Shown here: one piece after another, positions 18,864-27,733 of the stretch
How the letters are laid out: each line of letters begins with the position of its first letter
Position numbering within the stretch: the stretch's first letter is position 1
Assembly: GCA_965248735.1 (NCBI GenBank)
Contig: OZ252146.1
Span: 2,232,001 to 2,296,000 of the forward strand
Direction: 5' to 3'
DNA from: Aldehydirespirator sp965248735
GTDB taxonomy: Bacteria > Actinomycetota > Acidimicrobiia > Acidimicrobiales > Aldehydirespiratoraceae
Length of the DNA: 64,000 bases
Notes under the pieces: model-generated
Database searches by the model: none
Seen by the model: only the letters and a program-made list of their open reading frames with translations
What the model was told of the DNA's origin: nothing
Program-made: the position numbers and the translations under genes

Positions 18864-19379
18864 ATGAGCACGATGGCAGTGAAGGGTGATCCCGCCGGCT
18901 ACAGACTCGCCTACGAGACCGGCATGAGTGCCGTCGAGTCTCAGGCAACGGTTCTGCGTGAAGTGCGGGAACGGGCGGGGTCGGTCCTCTCGGTGGCCAT
19001 CGTCGCGGCTGGGTTCGCCGCTGGGTTGGCCTTGACGGTGGACCCGCCGCCTCGCTTGGGGCCGGTCGGGCTGCTCGGCGCAGTGGCTGCCGCCATTGGA
19101 CTTGCCGGTGTCGTTCTGACAGCCGTCATGATCTGGCGCCCCAGCGAGGGGCGCTTCATTCACGACGCAGGCCAAATCGTCGGCTCGTACGTTGAACGCG
19201 ATCCGCATTGGAAGCTGCCCGAGATACACAGGCAGTTGGCGCTGTGGCTCGGAATACAGACGCGCGTCAACGCGAGTATGCTGCGAGCGCAGCTCAGGAC
19301 GTTCACCTTGGAGTTGGCGAGCCTGCTCCTAGAGATGGTGGGCGTGATCGTCGCAGTAGGGGACATGGTTCATGGCTAA
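18864..19379 (+). CDS. Small multi-pass membrane protein, unknown function
   Basis: A 171-residue protein. An N-terminal helical segment (LAYETGMSAVESQATVLREV) is followed by two close hydrophobic segments (about residues 41-60 and 68-90), a soluble part, and a third hydrophobic segment near the C-terminus. This outline is shared by many small membrane proteins of unknown function in accessory regions, some of which are effectors of defence systems; I have no catalytic motif to support that. A start after GAGGGG gives a good ribosome site. It overlaps the next small gene by 8 bases. Confidence 0.6.
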   Translation: MSTMAVKGDPAGYRLAYETGMSAVESQATVLREVRERAGSVLSVAIVAAGFAAGLALTVDPPPRLGPVGLLGAVAAAIGLAGVVLTAVMIWRPSEGRFIHDAGQIVGSYVERDPHWKLPEIHRQLALWLGIQTRVNASMLRAQLRTFTLELASLLLEMVGVIVAVGDMVHG

Positions 19380-19503
19380 GGACGGGAACCAGCAGCCGAA
19401 AGGGAGTTCCGACCGGCCACAGCCGCCGGAGCCGGAGGCCCCCGACCCGAGTATTGCTGAGAACCTGAAGCACTCGGGGGGCTTCGTTCGTAGGCGGGCC
19501 TGA
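19372..19503 (+). CDS. 43-residue charged peptide coupled to the membrane protein
   Basis: Begins at ATG inside the last codons of the membrane-protein gene (8-base overlap) and encodes a Pro/Glu/Lys-rich, probably disordered peptide, MAKDGNQQPKGSS, ending GGFVRRRA. The tight overlap is the main evidence that it is translated. No family recognised. Confidence 0.45.
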   Translation: MAKDGNQQPKGSSDRPQPPEPEAPDPSIAENLKHSGGFVRRRA

Positions 19504-19582
19504 CTGATCCGGCTGACACCAGGTCGGCGCGGCTCCTGGTCGCCGGGCTGGCCGGTCGCCAGCCATCGGGAGGTTGCCAACT

Positions 19583-21067
19583 GTGCCCGCTGCGGAAGTT
19601 TGTGACGGGAAACGAACGCCGATGACGGGGTTGGATCGGTTCGAGGGGCGGCCGGGAGCCCGGGACGGGTACTGGCCCTCGGCGTGGCCGGCCGAGTGCG
19701 GCGGCAACCGGCGGCAGAAGGCAGCCACTGGGCGCCTCGATGCTGCGGCGGGCACCGCGTCGATGGCCAGCCGGCGAAACGGGCGCTGGAACGTGATGTT
19801 CGTCGAGCGCGAGCCGGACCAGTGGTACCTGGGCGGGACCATGCCCGCCTTCAGCGGTCCCGAGCCCTACGGGTGGGTGGAGCGCCTGGACCTGGGCGCG
19901 GGCCGCGCCGATGCTGGCGCCCTGGAGCCGCTGTCCCGCTCGCCGCGGCTGCCGTGCGGCAGCCATGTGTGGTGCGGGTCGATCCTGGCTCATGCCAACG
20001 GCGCGGTCTACAGCGTCAACGGCTCGTACTTGCACAAGTTCGATCCCGACGACCTGTCGGTGCTGGTCGAGCGACAGCTTCCCGCCGACCGCTCCCACAA
20101 CGGGATGCTGGCCCTGCGCGACGGCACCATCGTCACCAAGGATCTCCGGCTCGAGGGCCAGGGAGGCACCACCCTCACCCGTCTCGAGCCCGAGTCGTTG
20201 GAGTTGGTGGGGGAGCCGCTGGTGCTGCCCGAGGGCTCGATGGGGCGCATCGCTGCCGACGTCGTCGACTGCGACGGCTCGCCGACGGAGTTCGTGTACG
20301 TGCCGGGCACCGAGCACCTGTGGCGCCTAGGCGTGGGCGAGCCCGGCGAATCAGACGGTGCGGGCGGATGCGGTCTGGAGATCGACGCGAGCTGGCGCCC
20401 GCGCTATCGGGCCGCGGGCGGCCGCTACGGCCTGGCCTGGGACTCGTGCATCTCGGACGGGGACTGCTGGATCATGGACTGCGGCGACATCGAGTCGGTC
20501 CGGGCCATCCACACAGCGGTGCCCAACGGCCGCTTCGACGAGCCGCCCGGCAACCGGCTGTCTTGGCGCAGCCCCGCGCCATGGCCGGGAGCGCAGCGGC
20601 TGCTGAGGTTCAGCCTGGACGACGACCGCGATTGCGACGAGATCGAACCGTTCGGAACTCCCGGCGGCGGGATCATCGCGCCGCCGGTCCACGTTCCCGA
20701 GGTGAGCCCGGGCGTCGGCATGGCCATCGCCTGGGACTCGATCAACGGCGGCCTGGCCGGGGTGGAGGTTCCGGCTGGCACGCCGTCGGTTGAGATGAGG
20801 GTGGCCTGGCACCTAGACGTGCGTCCGTCGATGCAGCCGGTGGTGTATCCGGAATCCGCGGAGCTGGTGATCAACGACTTCAGGCCCGGCGCCGACGGTG
20901 GCCCGCCGTCGGACGACCTAGTGGTGGTGGACATTGCCACCGGCAGCCTCATCGACCGCGTGCCCACCGGCTCGCGGGTGGCCAACGGGATGTTTCTGAG
21001 CGCGGTTGCGGACCGCCGAGTGCTCTACGCCAGCACCACCGCAGTGGCCTTAGCGGCCTGGTCCTAG
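19583..21067 (+). CDS. Beta-propeller-like (SMP-30-type) hypothetical protein
   Basis: About 494 residues. Repeated short blade-like segments (GSHVWCGSILAHANGAVYSV, LPADRSHNGMLALRDGTIVT, RYGLAWDSCISDGDCWIMD) resemble six-bladed propellers of the SMP-30/arylesterase kind. No catalytic residues can be assigned. There are three possible starts: TTG 19574, GTG 19583 and ATG 19622. I prefer 19583 because GGGAGG lies 9 bases before it. Its stop overlaps that of the convergent selenoprotein gene in the shared palindrome CTAG. Confidence 0.6.
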   Translation: MPAAEVCDGKRTPMTGLDRFEGRPGARDGYWPSAWPAECGGNRRQKAATGRLDAAAGTASMASRRNGRWNVMFVEREPDQWYLGGTMPAFSGPEPYGWVERLDLGAGRADAGALEPLSRSPRLPCGSHVWCGSILAHANGAVYSVNGSYLHKFDPDDLSVLVERQLPADRSHNGMLALRDGTIVTKDLRLEGQGGTTLTRLEPESLELVGEPLVLPEGSMGRIAADVVDCDGSPTEFVYVPGTEHLWRLGVGEPGESDGAGGCGLEIDASWRPRYRAAGGRYGLAWDSCISDGDCWIMDCGDIESVRAIHTAVPNGRFDEPPGNRLSWRSPAPWPGAQRLLRFSLDDDRDCDEIEPFGTPGGGIIAPPVHVPEVSPGVGMAIAWDSINGGLAGVEVPAGTPSVEMRVAWHLDVRPSMQPVVYPESAELVINDFRPGADGGPPSDDLVVVDIATGSLIDRVPTGSRVANGMFLSAVADRRVLYASTTAVALAAWS

Positions 21068-21585
21068 GGCTGGGGGCCGACTATGGCTCGGACGAGGTCG
21101 TTGAAGGCTGTGTCGGCGATCTGAGTCATCTCGTCGTCGGTGCGGTCCTGGATGGGGTGGCGGGTGAGCACAGAAGCTGCGTCGAAGCCGAGCGACTCCG
21201 ACTGGGCGGCCACCGCAGAGGCGAAATGGACCGTGGACACGAACACGCCGGGGACGCCGCGGCGCTCGATGTCGCTGATGTCGTGCACACTGCACGACAC
21301 GCAGGAGCCTCAATCGGCGAGCGCCTCGATCACCGCGTCGCACTCGGTGGCGATCTCGTGGCGCAAGTCCACCGGCGCGGGCTTCGTGAAGGTGGGCTTG
21401 GTGTAGCGGTTTATGGTTGCGCCGAGCCCGGCCAGCCGCTCGGAGACGCGGTCGAGGAACACGTTGCCGCGGGGCTTGGATATGTCGAGCAGGCCGACGG
21501 TCAGCCCGGCCAGAGACTCGGGTCGGGTCGCCCGCTCCCGCGTGGCCGGGGTCTGCTCAGAGGTGGGGTCGAGGACGGTGGTCAT
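21064..21585 (-). CDS. UGSC-family selenoprotein (in-frame TGA read as selenocysteine)
   Basis: A 173-residue product if the TGA at 21310-21312 is read through. Upstream and downstream of that codon lie the same frame and a continuous protein: ...CDAVIEALAD, then Sec92, then GSCVSCSVHDISDIE. The Sec-Gly-Ser-Cys motif is that which names the UGSC family, in which the first position is Sec or Cys. A SECIS-like hairpin starts 11 bases after the TGA. The ATG has GGAGG 7 bases upstream. The family is predicted to be redox-active; substrate unknown. It lies 43 bases downstream of a thioredoxin-domain gene on the same strand. Conventional gene finding would split it into two short frames. Confidence 0.85.
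21280..21298 (-). promoter_or_regulatory. SECIS-like hairpin for selenocysteine insertion
   Basis: On the minus strand GTCGTGCA, loop GTG, TGCACGAC: a perfect 8-bp stem. Exactly 11 bases separate it from the TGA, the spacing of the functional upper stem-loop in E. coli fdhF, and the loop carries a G and U as in bacterial SECIS elements. Confidence 0.75.
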
Positions 21586-21628
21586 CAGGTGGCCTCCTTG
21601 CGGGTGTGAGGGTAGTCGCCGGCGGGTC

Positions 21629-23113
21629 TCACAGCGTTATCTCGCGGGTCACCGGGTCACTGCCTCTCGGCCCGTTGGCCCAGCCGCCGATGATGGCCGA
21701 GAACAGTCCGGCCGGTCCGCCGGCATGCACCACCAGCAGCCCGCCGGGGCGAAACTTGGGGACCCTCCGGCCCGCCGCCGCCGGGTGCAGGCCCGCGGCG
21801 ACGCCCCTGACACCGGCCAGAAGCTCGTCTCCGTCGCACAGCAGCTCCGCGGACAGCTCGTCCATGAACCGGTCCCGGCTCCAGCCCGCGTCGGCGTAGC
21901 GGGCCATGTGATCGGGCGAGAGCACCAGCATGGCGTCCATTCCCAGCATCATCCGGGGCGAAACCGTGGCCTGCAGCGCCTGGGCCAGATGCTTCGTGAG
22001 CGACTCCGGGCTGCGGGAGCGCTCATCGGCGAAGATCCGGGGCGACTCTCCCGCGAAGACCGTGACCGTCGACTGGTCCGCCCGCCAGCGGCGGCTCTCG
22101 GCCAGCGATGTCCACGGCGAGCCGGCCTCGTCCTCGGCGAAGCAGAAGCCCACCTTGGCCGGCGAGCCGAACGTGGCCCGGTCCACCTCTCCGGGACGCC
22201 CGCCGCCGACGTTGCGCACCACCAACTGGACGGCCCGCCCGATGGTCGAGTTGGCCCGGTTGCCCTGGCCCAATGAATTGAGTCCGCTGTTCATGCCGAT
22301 GCGCCCGCCCACGGGTCCGTTCACCACCAGCACCGGCCCGACGCTCATGGTGGTGGCCAGCACCCCGTGCATGTTGAACTCGTCGGTGCAGGCCGCCTCC
22401 AGCGCGGCGATCACCACCGGCAGATGCTCGGGCATGCAGCCGGCCATCACCGCGTTGACGGCCACCTTCTCGACGGTGCACTCCACCAGGCTCGGTGGCA
22501 CCACCGCAACCAGATCGGACGGGTCTCGGGTCGTGCCCTCCAGCATGCGCAGCACCCTCGCCTCGGTGGGGGGCACCACCGGCAGGCCGTCGGACCAGCC
22601 CCGGTCCCACATCGCCTCCCAGGTGTCCTCCAACGCGGCCAGCTCCACCCGGCGGCTGCGCAGGCCCGAGCCCGAGAAGCGAACCGCCAGCTCGTCCGCG
22701 TGGGCGGGGTCGACGCTGAGAGACCCGCAGCCCGGGCGCCAGTCGGGCAGACCGGCGCCCAGGCCGTCCAAGCCGGTGAGTTGCTCCCATTCGGGGCGGG
22801 ACCAGCCGACCGTGCGCTGCTCGCCAACGCCGCCGGACACGCGCAGCAGTGTGGGCACCGTCTCGATGCTGTGATGCCACGACAGGGCCAGGTCATCGTC
22901 GTGGCGCACCCATCCTGCGTCGACTGGAAAGCTGGGATCGTCCTGGGTGATCACCGTCAGGCCGGCCCGATCGTGCAGGTCGCTCAGCACGGGTGCGACC
23001 AGCTCGCAGGTGGGGCAGTCGCGCTTGACCACCGCCACCAGGCCGTCGGGCAGCGGCGGCGCCGAGGACAGATCGGCTGGGGACGGGTCCGCCGCGGACA
23101 GGCGGGGGCTCAT
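21629..23113 (-). CDS. Thioredoxin-domain protein linked to the UGSC selenoprotein
   Basis: A 494-residue protein. The first 110 residues look like a thioredoxin fold with a Cys-Pro-Thr-Cys active site (VKRDCPTCELV, Cys 33 and 36) and a cis-Pro-like SIETVPTLLRV. The remaining ~380 residues form a domain I do not recognise, with conserved-looking GWSDGLPVVPPTEARV, MHGVLATTMSVGPVLVVNGP and GMNSGLNSLGQGNRAN (quoted in part). The gene precedes the selenoprotein by 43 bases on the same strand, suggesting a shared redox role. ATG at 23113 is used; TTG one codon earlier is possible. Confidence 0.65.
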   Translation of the reverse strand: MSPRLSAADPSPADLSSAPPLPDGLVAVVKRDCPTCELVAPVLSDLHDRAGLTVITQDDPSFPVDAGWVRHDDDLALSWHHSIETVPTLLRVSGGVGEQRTVGWSRPEWEQLTGLDGLGAGLPDWRPGCGSLSVDPAHADELAVRFSGSGLRSRRVELAALEDTWEAMWDRGWSDGLPVVPPTEARVLRMLEGTTRDPSDLVAVVPPSLVECTVEKVAVNAVMAGCMPEHLPVVIAALEAACTDEFNMHGVLATTMSVGPVLVVNGPVGGRIGMNSGLNSLGQGNRANSTIGRAVQLVVRNVGGGRPGEVDRATFGSPAKVGFCFAEDEAGSPWTSLAESRRWRADQSTVTVFAGESPRIFADERSRSPESLTKHLAQALQATVSPRMMLGMDAMLVLSPDHMARYADAGWSRDRFMDELSAELLCDGDELLAGVRGVAAGLHPAAAGRRVPKFRPGGLLVVHAGGPAGLFSAIIGGWANGPRGSDPVTREITL

Positions 23114-23147
23114 CAAGCGATTGTGCCACTGTTAGCCTCCCGATGCG

Positions 23148-23675
23148 ATGACGAGCGGCAGCGGCGCCCGCGACCCCATAGACGGCCGCGAGTTCCGCCG
23201 GGTGATGGGCCACTACCCGACCGGCGTGACGGTGGTCACCGCCGCCTGCCCCGACGGGCCAGAGGGAATGACCATCGGGTCGTTCACCAGCGTGTCGCTC
23301 GATCCGCCGCTGGTGTCGTTCTGCCCGGGACACGACTCCGACTCGTGGATCCGGATGCGCGACGTCGGCAGCTTCTGCGTGAACGTCCTCGGCGACGACC
23401 AGGCCGATGTGTCCGTCACCTTCGCCGGCAAGGCCGAGGCCCGGTTCGAGGGCTTGAGCACGAGGATCGAAGCCACCGGCGCGCCGGTGATCGATGGGTG
23501 TCTGGCCTGGATCGACTGCCGTGTGCACGCCATCCACACTGCCGGCGACCACGACATAGTGGTGGGCCGGGTCGTGGCCCTCGGTCTTGCCGAGACAGGA
23601 TCCGCCTTGGGGACCGGCGTGAGCGGTCCGCTGGTGTTCCTCAAAGGCAGCTACGGCCGATTGGCCGATCTGTAG
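23148..23675 (+). CDS. Flavin reductase family protein (FMN-binding split barrel)
   Basis: A 175-residue protein with the flavin reductase pattern: FRRVMGHYPTGVTVVTA near the N-terminus, then MTIGSFTSVSLDPPLVSFCP and FCVNVLGDDQ. Members reduce FMN/FAD with NAD(P)H, often feeding a monooxygenase. No monooxygenase is adjacent. Divergent from the thioredoxin-domain gene (34 bases apart) and followed directly, with no spacer, by a carbonic-anhydrase-like gene. Confidence 0.85.
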   Translation: MTSGSGARDPIDGREFRRVMGHYPTGVTVVTAACPDGPEGMTIGSFTSVSLDPPLVSFCPGHDSDSWIRMRDVGSFCVNVLGDDQADVSVTFAGKAEARFEGLSTRIEATGAPVIDGCLAWIDCRVHAIHTAGDHDIVVGRVVALGLAETGSALGTGVSGPLVFLKGSYGRLADL

Positions 23676-24194
23676 ATGGCTGTCTACGCGCTGGGTGACA
23701 GCGAGCCGCGGATCGACCCCACCGCTTACGTCCATCCGCTGGCGGTGGTGATCGGCAACGTCGAGCTGGGCCCGGGGGCCAGCGTGTGGCCCCACGCGGT
23801 GCTGCGCGGCGACGACGGCGCCATCCGGATAGGCGCCCGCAGCAACGTGCAGGACGGTGCGGTGATCCATTGCACGCCCGAGCATCCGACCATTGTTGGC
23901 GAGGACTGCACCATCGGTCATCAGGCCCATCTGGAGGGGTGCACGGTGCTGGACGGATCGCTGATCGGGGTGGCCTCGGTGGTGATGCACAGCGCTCGCA
24001 TCGGCCCCGACGCCCTGGTCGGCGCCAACGCCACCGTGACCGCCGGGACGGTGGTTCCGCCGCGGGCCATGGCGCTGGGGACTCCGGCCCGCATCCGCGA
24101 GGACGCGCTCGAACCCGGCCAGAACCTGCGCAACTCCGAGGCCTACACCGCACGCGGCCGCCACTACCGGGCGGAGCTCCGCCGGATCGACTGA
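23676..24194 (+). CDS. Gamma-carbonic anhydrase-like hexapeptide-repeat protein
   Basis: A 172-residue left-handed beta-helix protein with hexapeptide repeats (VIGNVELGPGASVWPHAVLRGDD, IRIGARSNVQDGAVIHC) and the gamma-CA-type His ligands (VIHC, then IGHQAHLEGC). Members are Zn/Fe carbonic anhydrases or acyltransferase-like proteins. It starts on the base after the flavin reductase stop and is surely co-transcribed with it. Confidence 0.85.
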   Translation: MAVYALGDSEPRIDPTAYVHPLAVVIGNVELGPGASVWPHAVLRGDDGAIRIGARSNVQDGAVIHCTPEHPTIVGEDCTIGHQAHLEGCTVLDGSLIGVASVVMHSARIGPDALVGANATVTAGTVVPPRAMALGTPARIREDALEPGQNLRNSEAYTARGRHYRAELRRID

Positions 24195-24390
24195 CGGGCC
24201 GCGCCGCGCGCGGCTGCGATGGCTCAAGTTCTGGGTGCAATATTGCTGCCCACAGCGGCGTTCCTACACACAGAAGGACCAGCGGCCCGAGTCGACGCAA
24301 CCTGCAGTTCGCCTGGCGGAGTCTGGGCCATCGGATTGTCGCAGCGAGCGGTTAGGGTGGGAACCGACAGATTCCACCGGGAGGTCAGCC

Positions 24391-27015
24391 ATGACTACAG
24401 CCGACATCGGCGTCGACCTCAGCCGGTACCAGCTCGGCTGGAGCGACGCGGAGGACTACGTCTTCAAGCCCAAGAGGGGGCTCAACACCGACATCATCAC
24501 CGAGATGTCGTGGCTCAAGGGCGAGCCCCAGTGGATGCTCGACCTCCGCCTCAAGTCGCACCGCCGCTTCGAGCGCCGCCCCCGCCCGACCTGGGGCGGC
24601 GACATCAGCGGCATCGACTTCGACAACATCTACTACTACATCAAGCCCACCGACACCCTGGTCAACGACTGGGACATGGTCCCCGACTCGATCAAGAGCA
24701 CCTACGAGCGCCTGGGCATCCCCGAGGCCGAGCGCAAGTACCTGGCCGGGGTGACGGCGCAGTACGAGAGCGAAGTCGTCTACCACCGCAACCGGGAGGA
24801 CCTCGAGGCCCAGGGGATCCTGTTCTGCGACATGGACACCGCCCTGCGCGAGCACCCCGAGATCGTCAAGCGGTACTTCGGCACCGTCATCCCTCCCAAC
24901 GACAACAAGTTCTCCGCCCTCAACTCGTCGGTGTGGTCGGGCGGGTCGTTCATCTACGTGCCGCCCGGAGTGGAGGTGGAGGCTCCGCTGCAGGCCTACT
25001 TCCGCATCAACGCCGAGAACATGGGCCAGTTCGAGCGCACCCTCATCATCGCCGACGAGGGCTCCAAGGTCCACTACATCGAGGGCTGCTCCGCGCCCAC
25101 CTATTCCACCGACTCGCTGCACTCAGCGGTGGTGGAGATCCTGGTGGGGCGCTCGGCCCGGGTGACCTACACCACCATCCAGAACTGGTCCGACAACGTC
25201 TACAACCTGGTCACCAAGCGGGCCAGGGTGGAGGCCGAGGGCCACATGGAGTGGATCGACGGCAACATCGGCTGTCTGGCCGAGGGCTCGCGAGTGACTA
25301 CGCCCGGCGGGACCAAGCCGATCGAGCTGGTGATGCCCGGCGACGAGGTGCTCTCCTATGACGAGGCCGCCGGGTCGTTGTGCTGGCGCCGTGTCACGGC
25401 CAAGCGCTACTCGGGCGAGCAGCCGGTGCGCGAGGTGCGGGTCGGATCGCGCCGGCTTCGCGTCACTGACAACCACCCGTTCTACTCCTACGCCTACGAC
25501 GCGTCCATGCCCAGGAAGCTGGGCCGCTACAGCCTCGCCTATGTGCGCGCCGACCAACTCGAGAAGGTGATCGTGCCGATCTCCAGCCTCGACTACGGCG
25601 AGCCCCACAAGCTGGAACTGCCTGAGGCCGCCACGGTGTTCGACAGCAGCAACCAGTACTGCGACGGCTTTGTCGCCGAACGCAAGCGGCTGGCGCGTCT
25701 CGCGGTTGACAAGACCACCACCGACGATCTGATGTGGCTGTTCGGTCTGTTCACCGGCGACGGATCCATCGAGTCCGCCGCTTCGGGATCGGGAGGCAGG
25801 CGCTGGGCGAAGGTCGTCTTCTCGGTGCCGCGTCAGGACCGTGCCCGGGCTCGCCTCGCCGAGGTCATGGGCCAGGTCATGCCTACGGCCGTTCCGACCG
25901 AGCGGGCCGACGGCGTGACGCTGGCATGGAACAGCGTCGATCTGGCCGACCTTCTCGAGAGCAACGGCTTCGAGACCGGCGCTCTCCGCAAGCGGGTGCC
26001 GGGCTGGGTGCTCGACCTTCCCGAGCTGCAGCGCCTTTCGTTCGTGGCCGGCTACCTCGACTCCGACGGCTGCGCTCCGGCTGGCCGGCGCGGGTTCTCC
26101 ATCAAGTCCGTCAACCGGGAACTGCTCGAAGGCGTGGGCGATGTGCTCACCAGCCTCGGCATCTCCTCTCGCCTCCATACCGAGTTCGACGGCGAGCGGC
26201 AGGTACAGATCCTCGACTACTCCTCGACGGCCCGCGGGTCGCACCGGCTGGAGTTCCCGGCGGACGCACGACTGATGTGCATGGTGTCTGCGGAGTTGCG
26301 AGAGGCGGCGGCTGCGCAGCCGATCGCCAGCCTCAGGCACTTCCGGCGCGTTGGTCGGTCGCAGATCGAGCTGCCTTCCAGCGTCGAGATTCGGGACGTT
26401 CACGTCAGCGCCGACTCCGAGGTTGTGCCTACCTGGGACATCGAGGTGGAGGGCACTGGCAACTTCGTCTCGGAAGGCTTCATCGTTCACAACTCCAAGC
26501 TCACGATGAAGTATCCGGCGGTGGTGATGGTGGGGCCCAAGGCGTCGGGCGAGGTGCTGTCGGTGGCCTACGGCGGGCCGGGCCAGCACCAGGACACCGG
26601 GGCCAAGATGACCCACGCCGCGCCCGAGACCACGTCCAAGATCGTGTCCAAGTCGATCTCCTCGGGCGGCGGGCGCACGTCGTACCGGGGGCTGGTGCGG
26701 GTGGAGGACGACGCCTACGGCTGCAAGAGCCATGTGCAGTGCGACGCGCTGATCCTCGACGCCGACTCGGTGTCGGACACCTACCCGTACATGGAGGTCG
26801 GCTCGGGCGACGCGGTGATCGGCCACGAGGCCACCGTGTCCAAGGTGGCCGACGACCAGCTCTTCTACCTCAAGAGCCGGGGCCTCACCGAGGAGCAGGC
26901 CATGGGTTTGATCGTCAACGGCTTCATCGAGCCGGTGACCCGCACGCTGCCCATGGAGTACGCGGTGGAGTGGAGCCGGTTGATCGAGCTACAGATGGAG
27001 GGCAGCGTCGGCTGA
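24391..27015 (+). CDS. sufB: SufB Fe-S scaffold subunit interrupted by an intein
   Basis: An 874-residue precursor. Residues 1-294 and 702-874 together make a 467-residue SufB, the normal length, ending in the usual LPMEYAVEWSRLIELQME. Residues 295-701 are an intein. Mature SufB works with SufC and SufD as the scaffold that assembles [4Fe-4S] clusters. The ATG is preceded by GGGAGG 7 bases away; an open frame extends 52 codons further upstream but is not SufB-like. sufD, Rieske and sufC lie 7 kb further on, after a block of damaged defence-type genes. Confidence 0.95.
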   Translation: MTTADIGVDLSRYQLGWSDAEDYVFKPKRGLNTDIITEMSWLKGEPQWMLDLRLKSHRRFERRPRPTWGGDISGIDFDNIYYYIKPTDTLVNDWDMVPDSIKSTYERLGIPEAERKYLAGVTAQYESEVVYHRNREDLEAQGILFCDMDTALREHPEIVKRYFGTVIPPNDNKFSALNSSVWSGGSFIYVPPGVEVEAPLQAYFRINAENMGQFERTLIIADEGSKVHYIEGCSAPTYSTDSLHSAVVEILVGRSARVTYTTIQNWSDNVYNLVTKRARVEAEGHMEWIDGNIGCLAEGSRVTTPGGTKPIELVMPGDEVLSYDEAAGSLCWRRVTAKRYSGEQPVREVRVGSRRLRVTDNHPFYSYAYDASMPRKLGRYSLAYVRADQLEKVIVPISSLDYGEPHKLELPEAATVFDSSNQYCDGFVAERKRLARLAVDKTTTDDLMWLFGLFTGDGSIESAASGSGGRRWAKVVFSVPRQDRARARLAEVMGQVMPTAVPTERADGVTLAWNSVDLADLLESNGFETGALRKRVPGWVLDLPELQRLSFVAGYLDSDGCAPAGRRGFSIKSVNRELLEGVGDVLTSLGISSRLHTEFDGERQVQILDYSSTARGSHRLEFPADARLMCMVSAELREAAAAQPIASLRHFRRVGRSQIELPSSVEIRDVHVSADSEVVPTWDIEVEGTGNFVSEGFIVHNSKLTMKYPAVVMVGPKASGEVLSVAYGGPGQHQDTGAKMTHAAPETTSKIVSKSISSGGGRTSYRGLVRVEDDAYGCKSHVQCDALILDADSVSDTYPYMEVGSGDAVIGHEATVSKVADDQLFYLKSRGLTEEQAMGLIVNGFIEPVTRTLPMEYAVEWSRLIELQMEGSVG
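25273..26493 (+). other. Intein with LAGLIDADG homing endonuclease in SufB
   Basis: 407 codons. It begins with Cys in CLAEGSRVTTPGG (block A), has the block B Thr/His in LRVTDNHPFYSY, two LAGLIDADG helices (WLFGLFTGDGS and FVAGYLDSDGC) and ends in FIVHN followed by Ser as the +1 nucleophile. All residues needed for splicing are present. The insertion point lies between DGNIG and SKLTMKYP, in the conserved core of SufB. Confidence 0.93.
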
Positions 27016-27189
27016 ATCGTTGCCACTTGGGTCGGCGCTCAGACCCGCTCCAACCTTGAGCGCGACGATTTGCAGAGCCGCTTCGGTGGAATCCCGGCAG
27101 TGGACCAGCACCGGGTTGGCGAGACCTTGGGCGTCGCGTGTCAAGGCTGAGCATGGCACCCATCGCGAGTCTGGCTGGTGTCTTCATGA

Positions 27190-27485
27190 TCATCTGCCAT
27201 CGAGGATCAACTCGATCGGCTGCGTCGCTCGACCGAGGATCCTGCCCTGATGGTCGGCACTGCCAAGGAGATGCTCGAATCCACAGCCAAGTACGTTCTC
27301 GAAGCGTTCTCGGTCCCCTACTCACCTGCTACGGACTTCGATCAGCTGTGGTTCCACGCCCGCGACCGATTGGGACTGCACCCGAAGGATGTGGATGTTG
27401 GCGTGCCGGGTGGCGAACAGGTAAGGGAGATCCTGCAGGCTTCTTGGTCCATAGCTCGGATGAGCAACATCCTGCGGAACCTCCC
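27190..27485 (+). pseudogene. Remnant of an abortive-infection (Abi_C) protein
   Basis: About 98 codons read AIEDQLDRLRRSTEDPALMVGTAKEMLESTAKYVLEAF, later SIARMSNILRNLPG (quoted in part). This is the pattern of the C-terminal Abi_C domain of abortive-infection family proteins. A TGA precedes it in frame and no N-terminal part is seen; the 3' end is cut by an IS fragment on the opposite strand. Hence a dead fragment. Confidence 0.6.
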
Positions 27486-27720
27486 GGGCCCGCATGATCG
27501 TGGAGCGGTCCACGCCCCAATGGTCCGCGCACTCGACCACGGTCATCTCACCCGTGAGCACCTGCACGAACGCCTCGTACTTCTGCACAGGCGACAACCG
27601 CCGCCCCCCGCGGCGTCCGCCACGCTCCAAGGGCCTCGAGGTATCAGTCATCTGACGCTCCTCTCACAGCGCCATGCTCCCACCCCGATGCTGCGTAATC
27701 AACGACCTAAAACCGGACAC
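27480..27720 (-). mobile_element. Insertion-sequence end with truncated transposase HTH
   Basis: The frame starting at 27651 encodes RRLSPVQKYEAFVQVLTGEM, then ECADHWGVDRSTIMR: the N-terminal helix-turn-helix of an IS3/IS481-type transposase or OrfA. Homology stops after about 55 residues where it runs into the Abi_C remnant. Upstream, at 27702-27720, the minus strand begins GTGTCCGGTTTTAGG, which looks like a terminal repeat of that IS group. The other end and the catalytic domain are missing. Confidence 0.5.
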
Positions 27721-27733
27721 GATCCCAGAATCA

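Noticed and set aside
21310..21312. TGA as an ordinary stop making two small genes
   Set aside because: UGSC motif, continuous homology-like frame, correctly spaced hairpin.
25123..26826. 567-codon minus-strand frame opposite sufB
   Set aside because: Mirrors the real sufB/intein reading; composition not protein-like.
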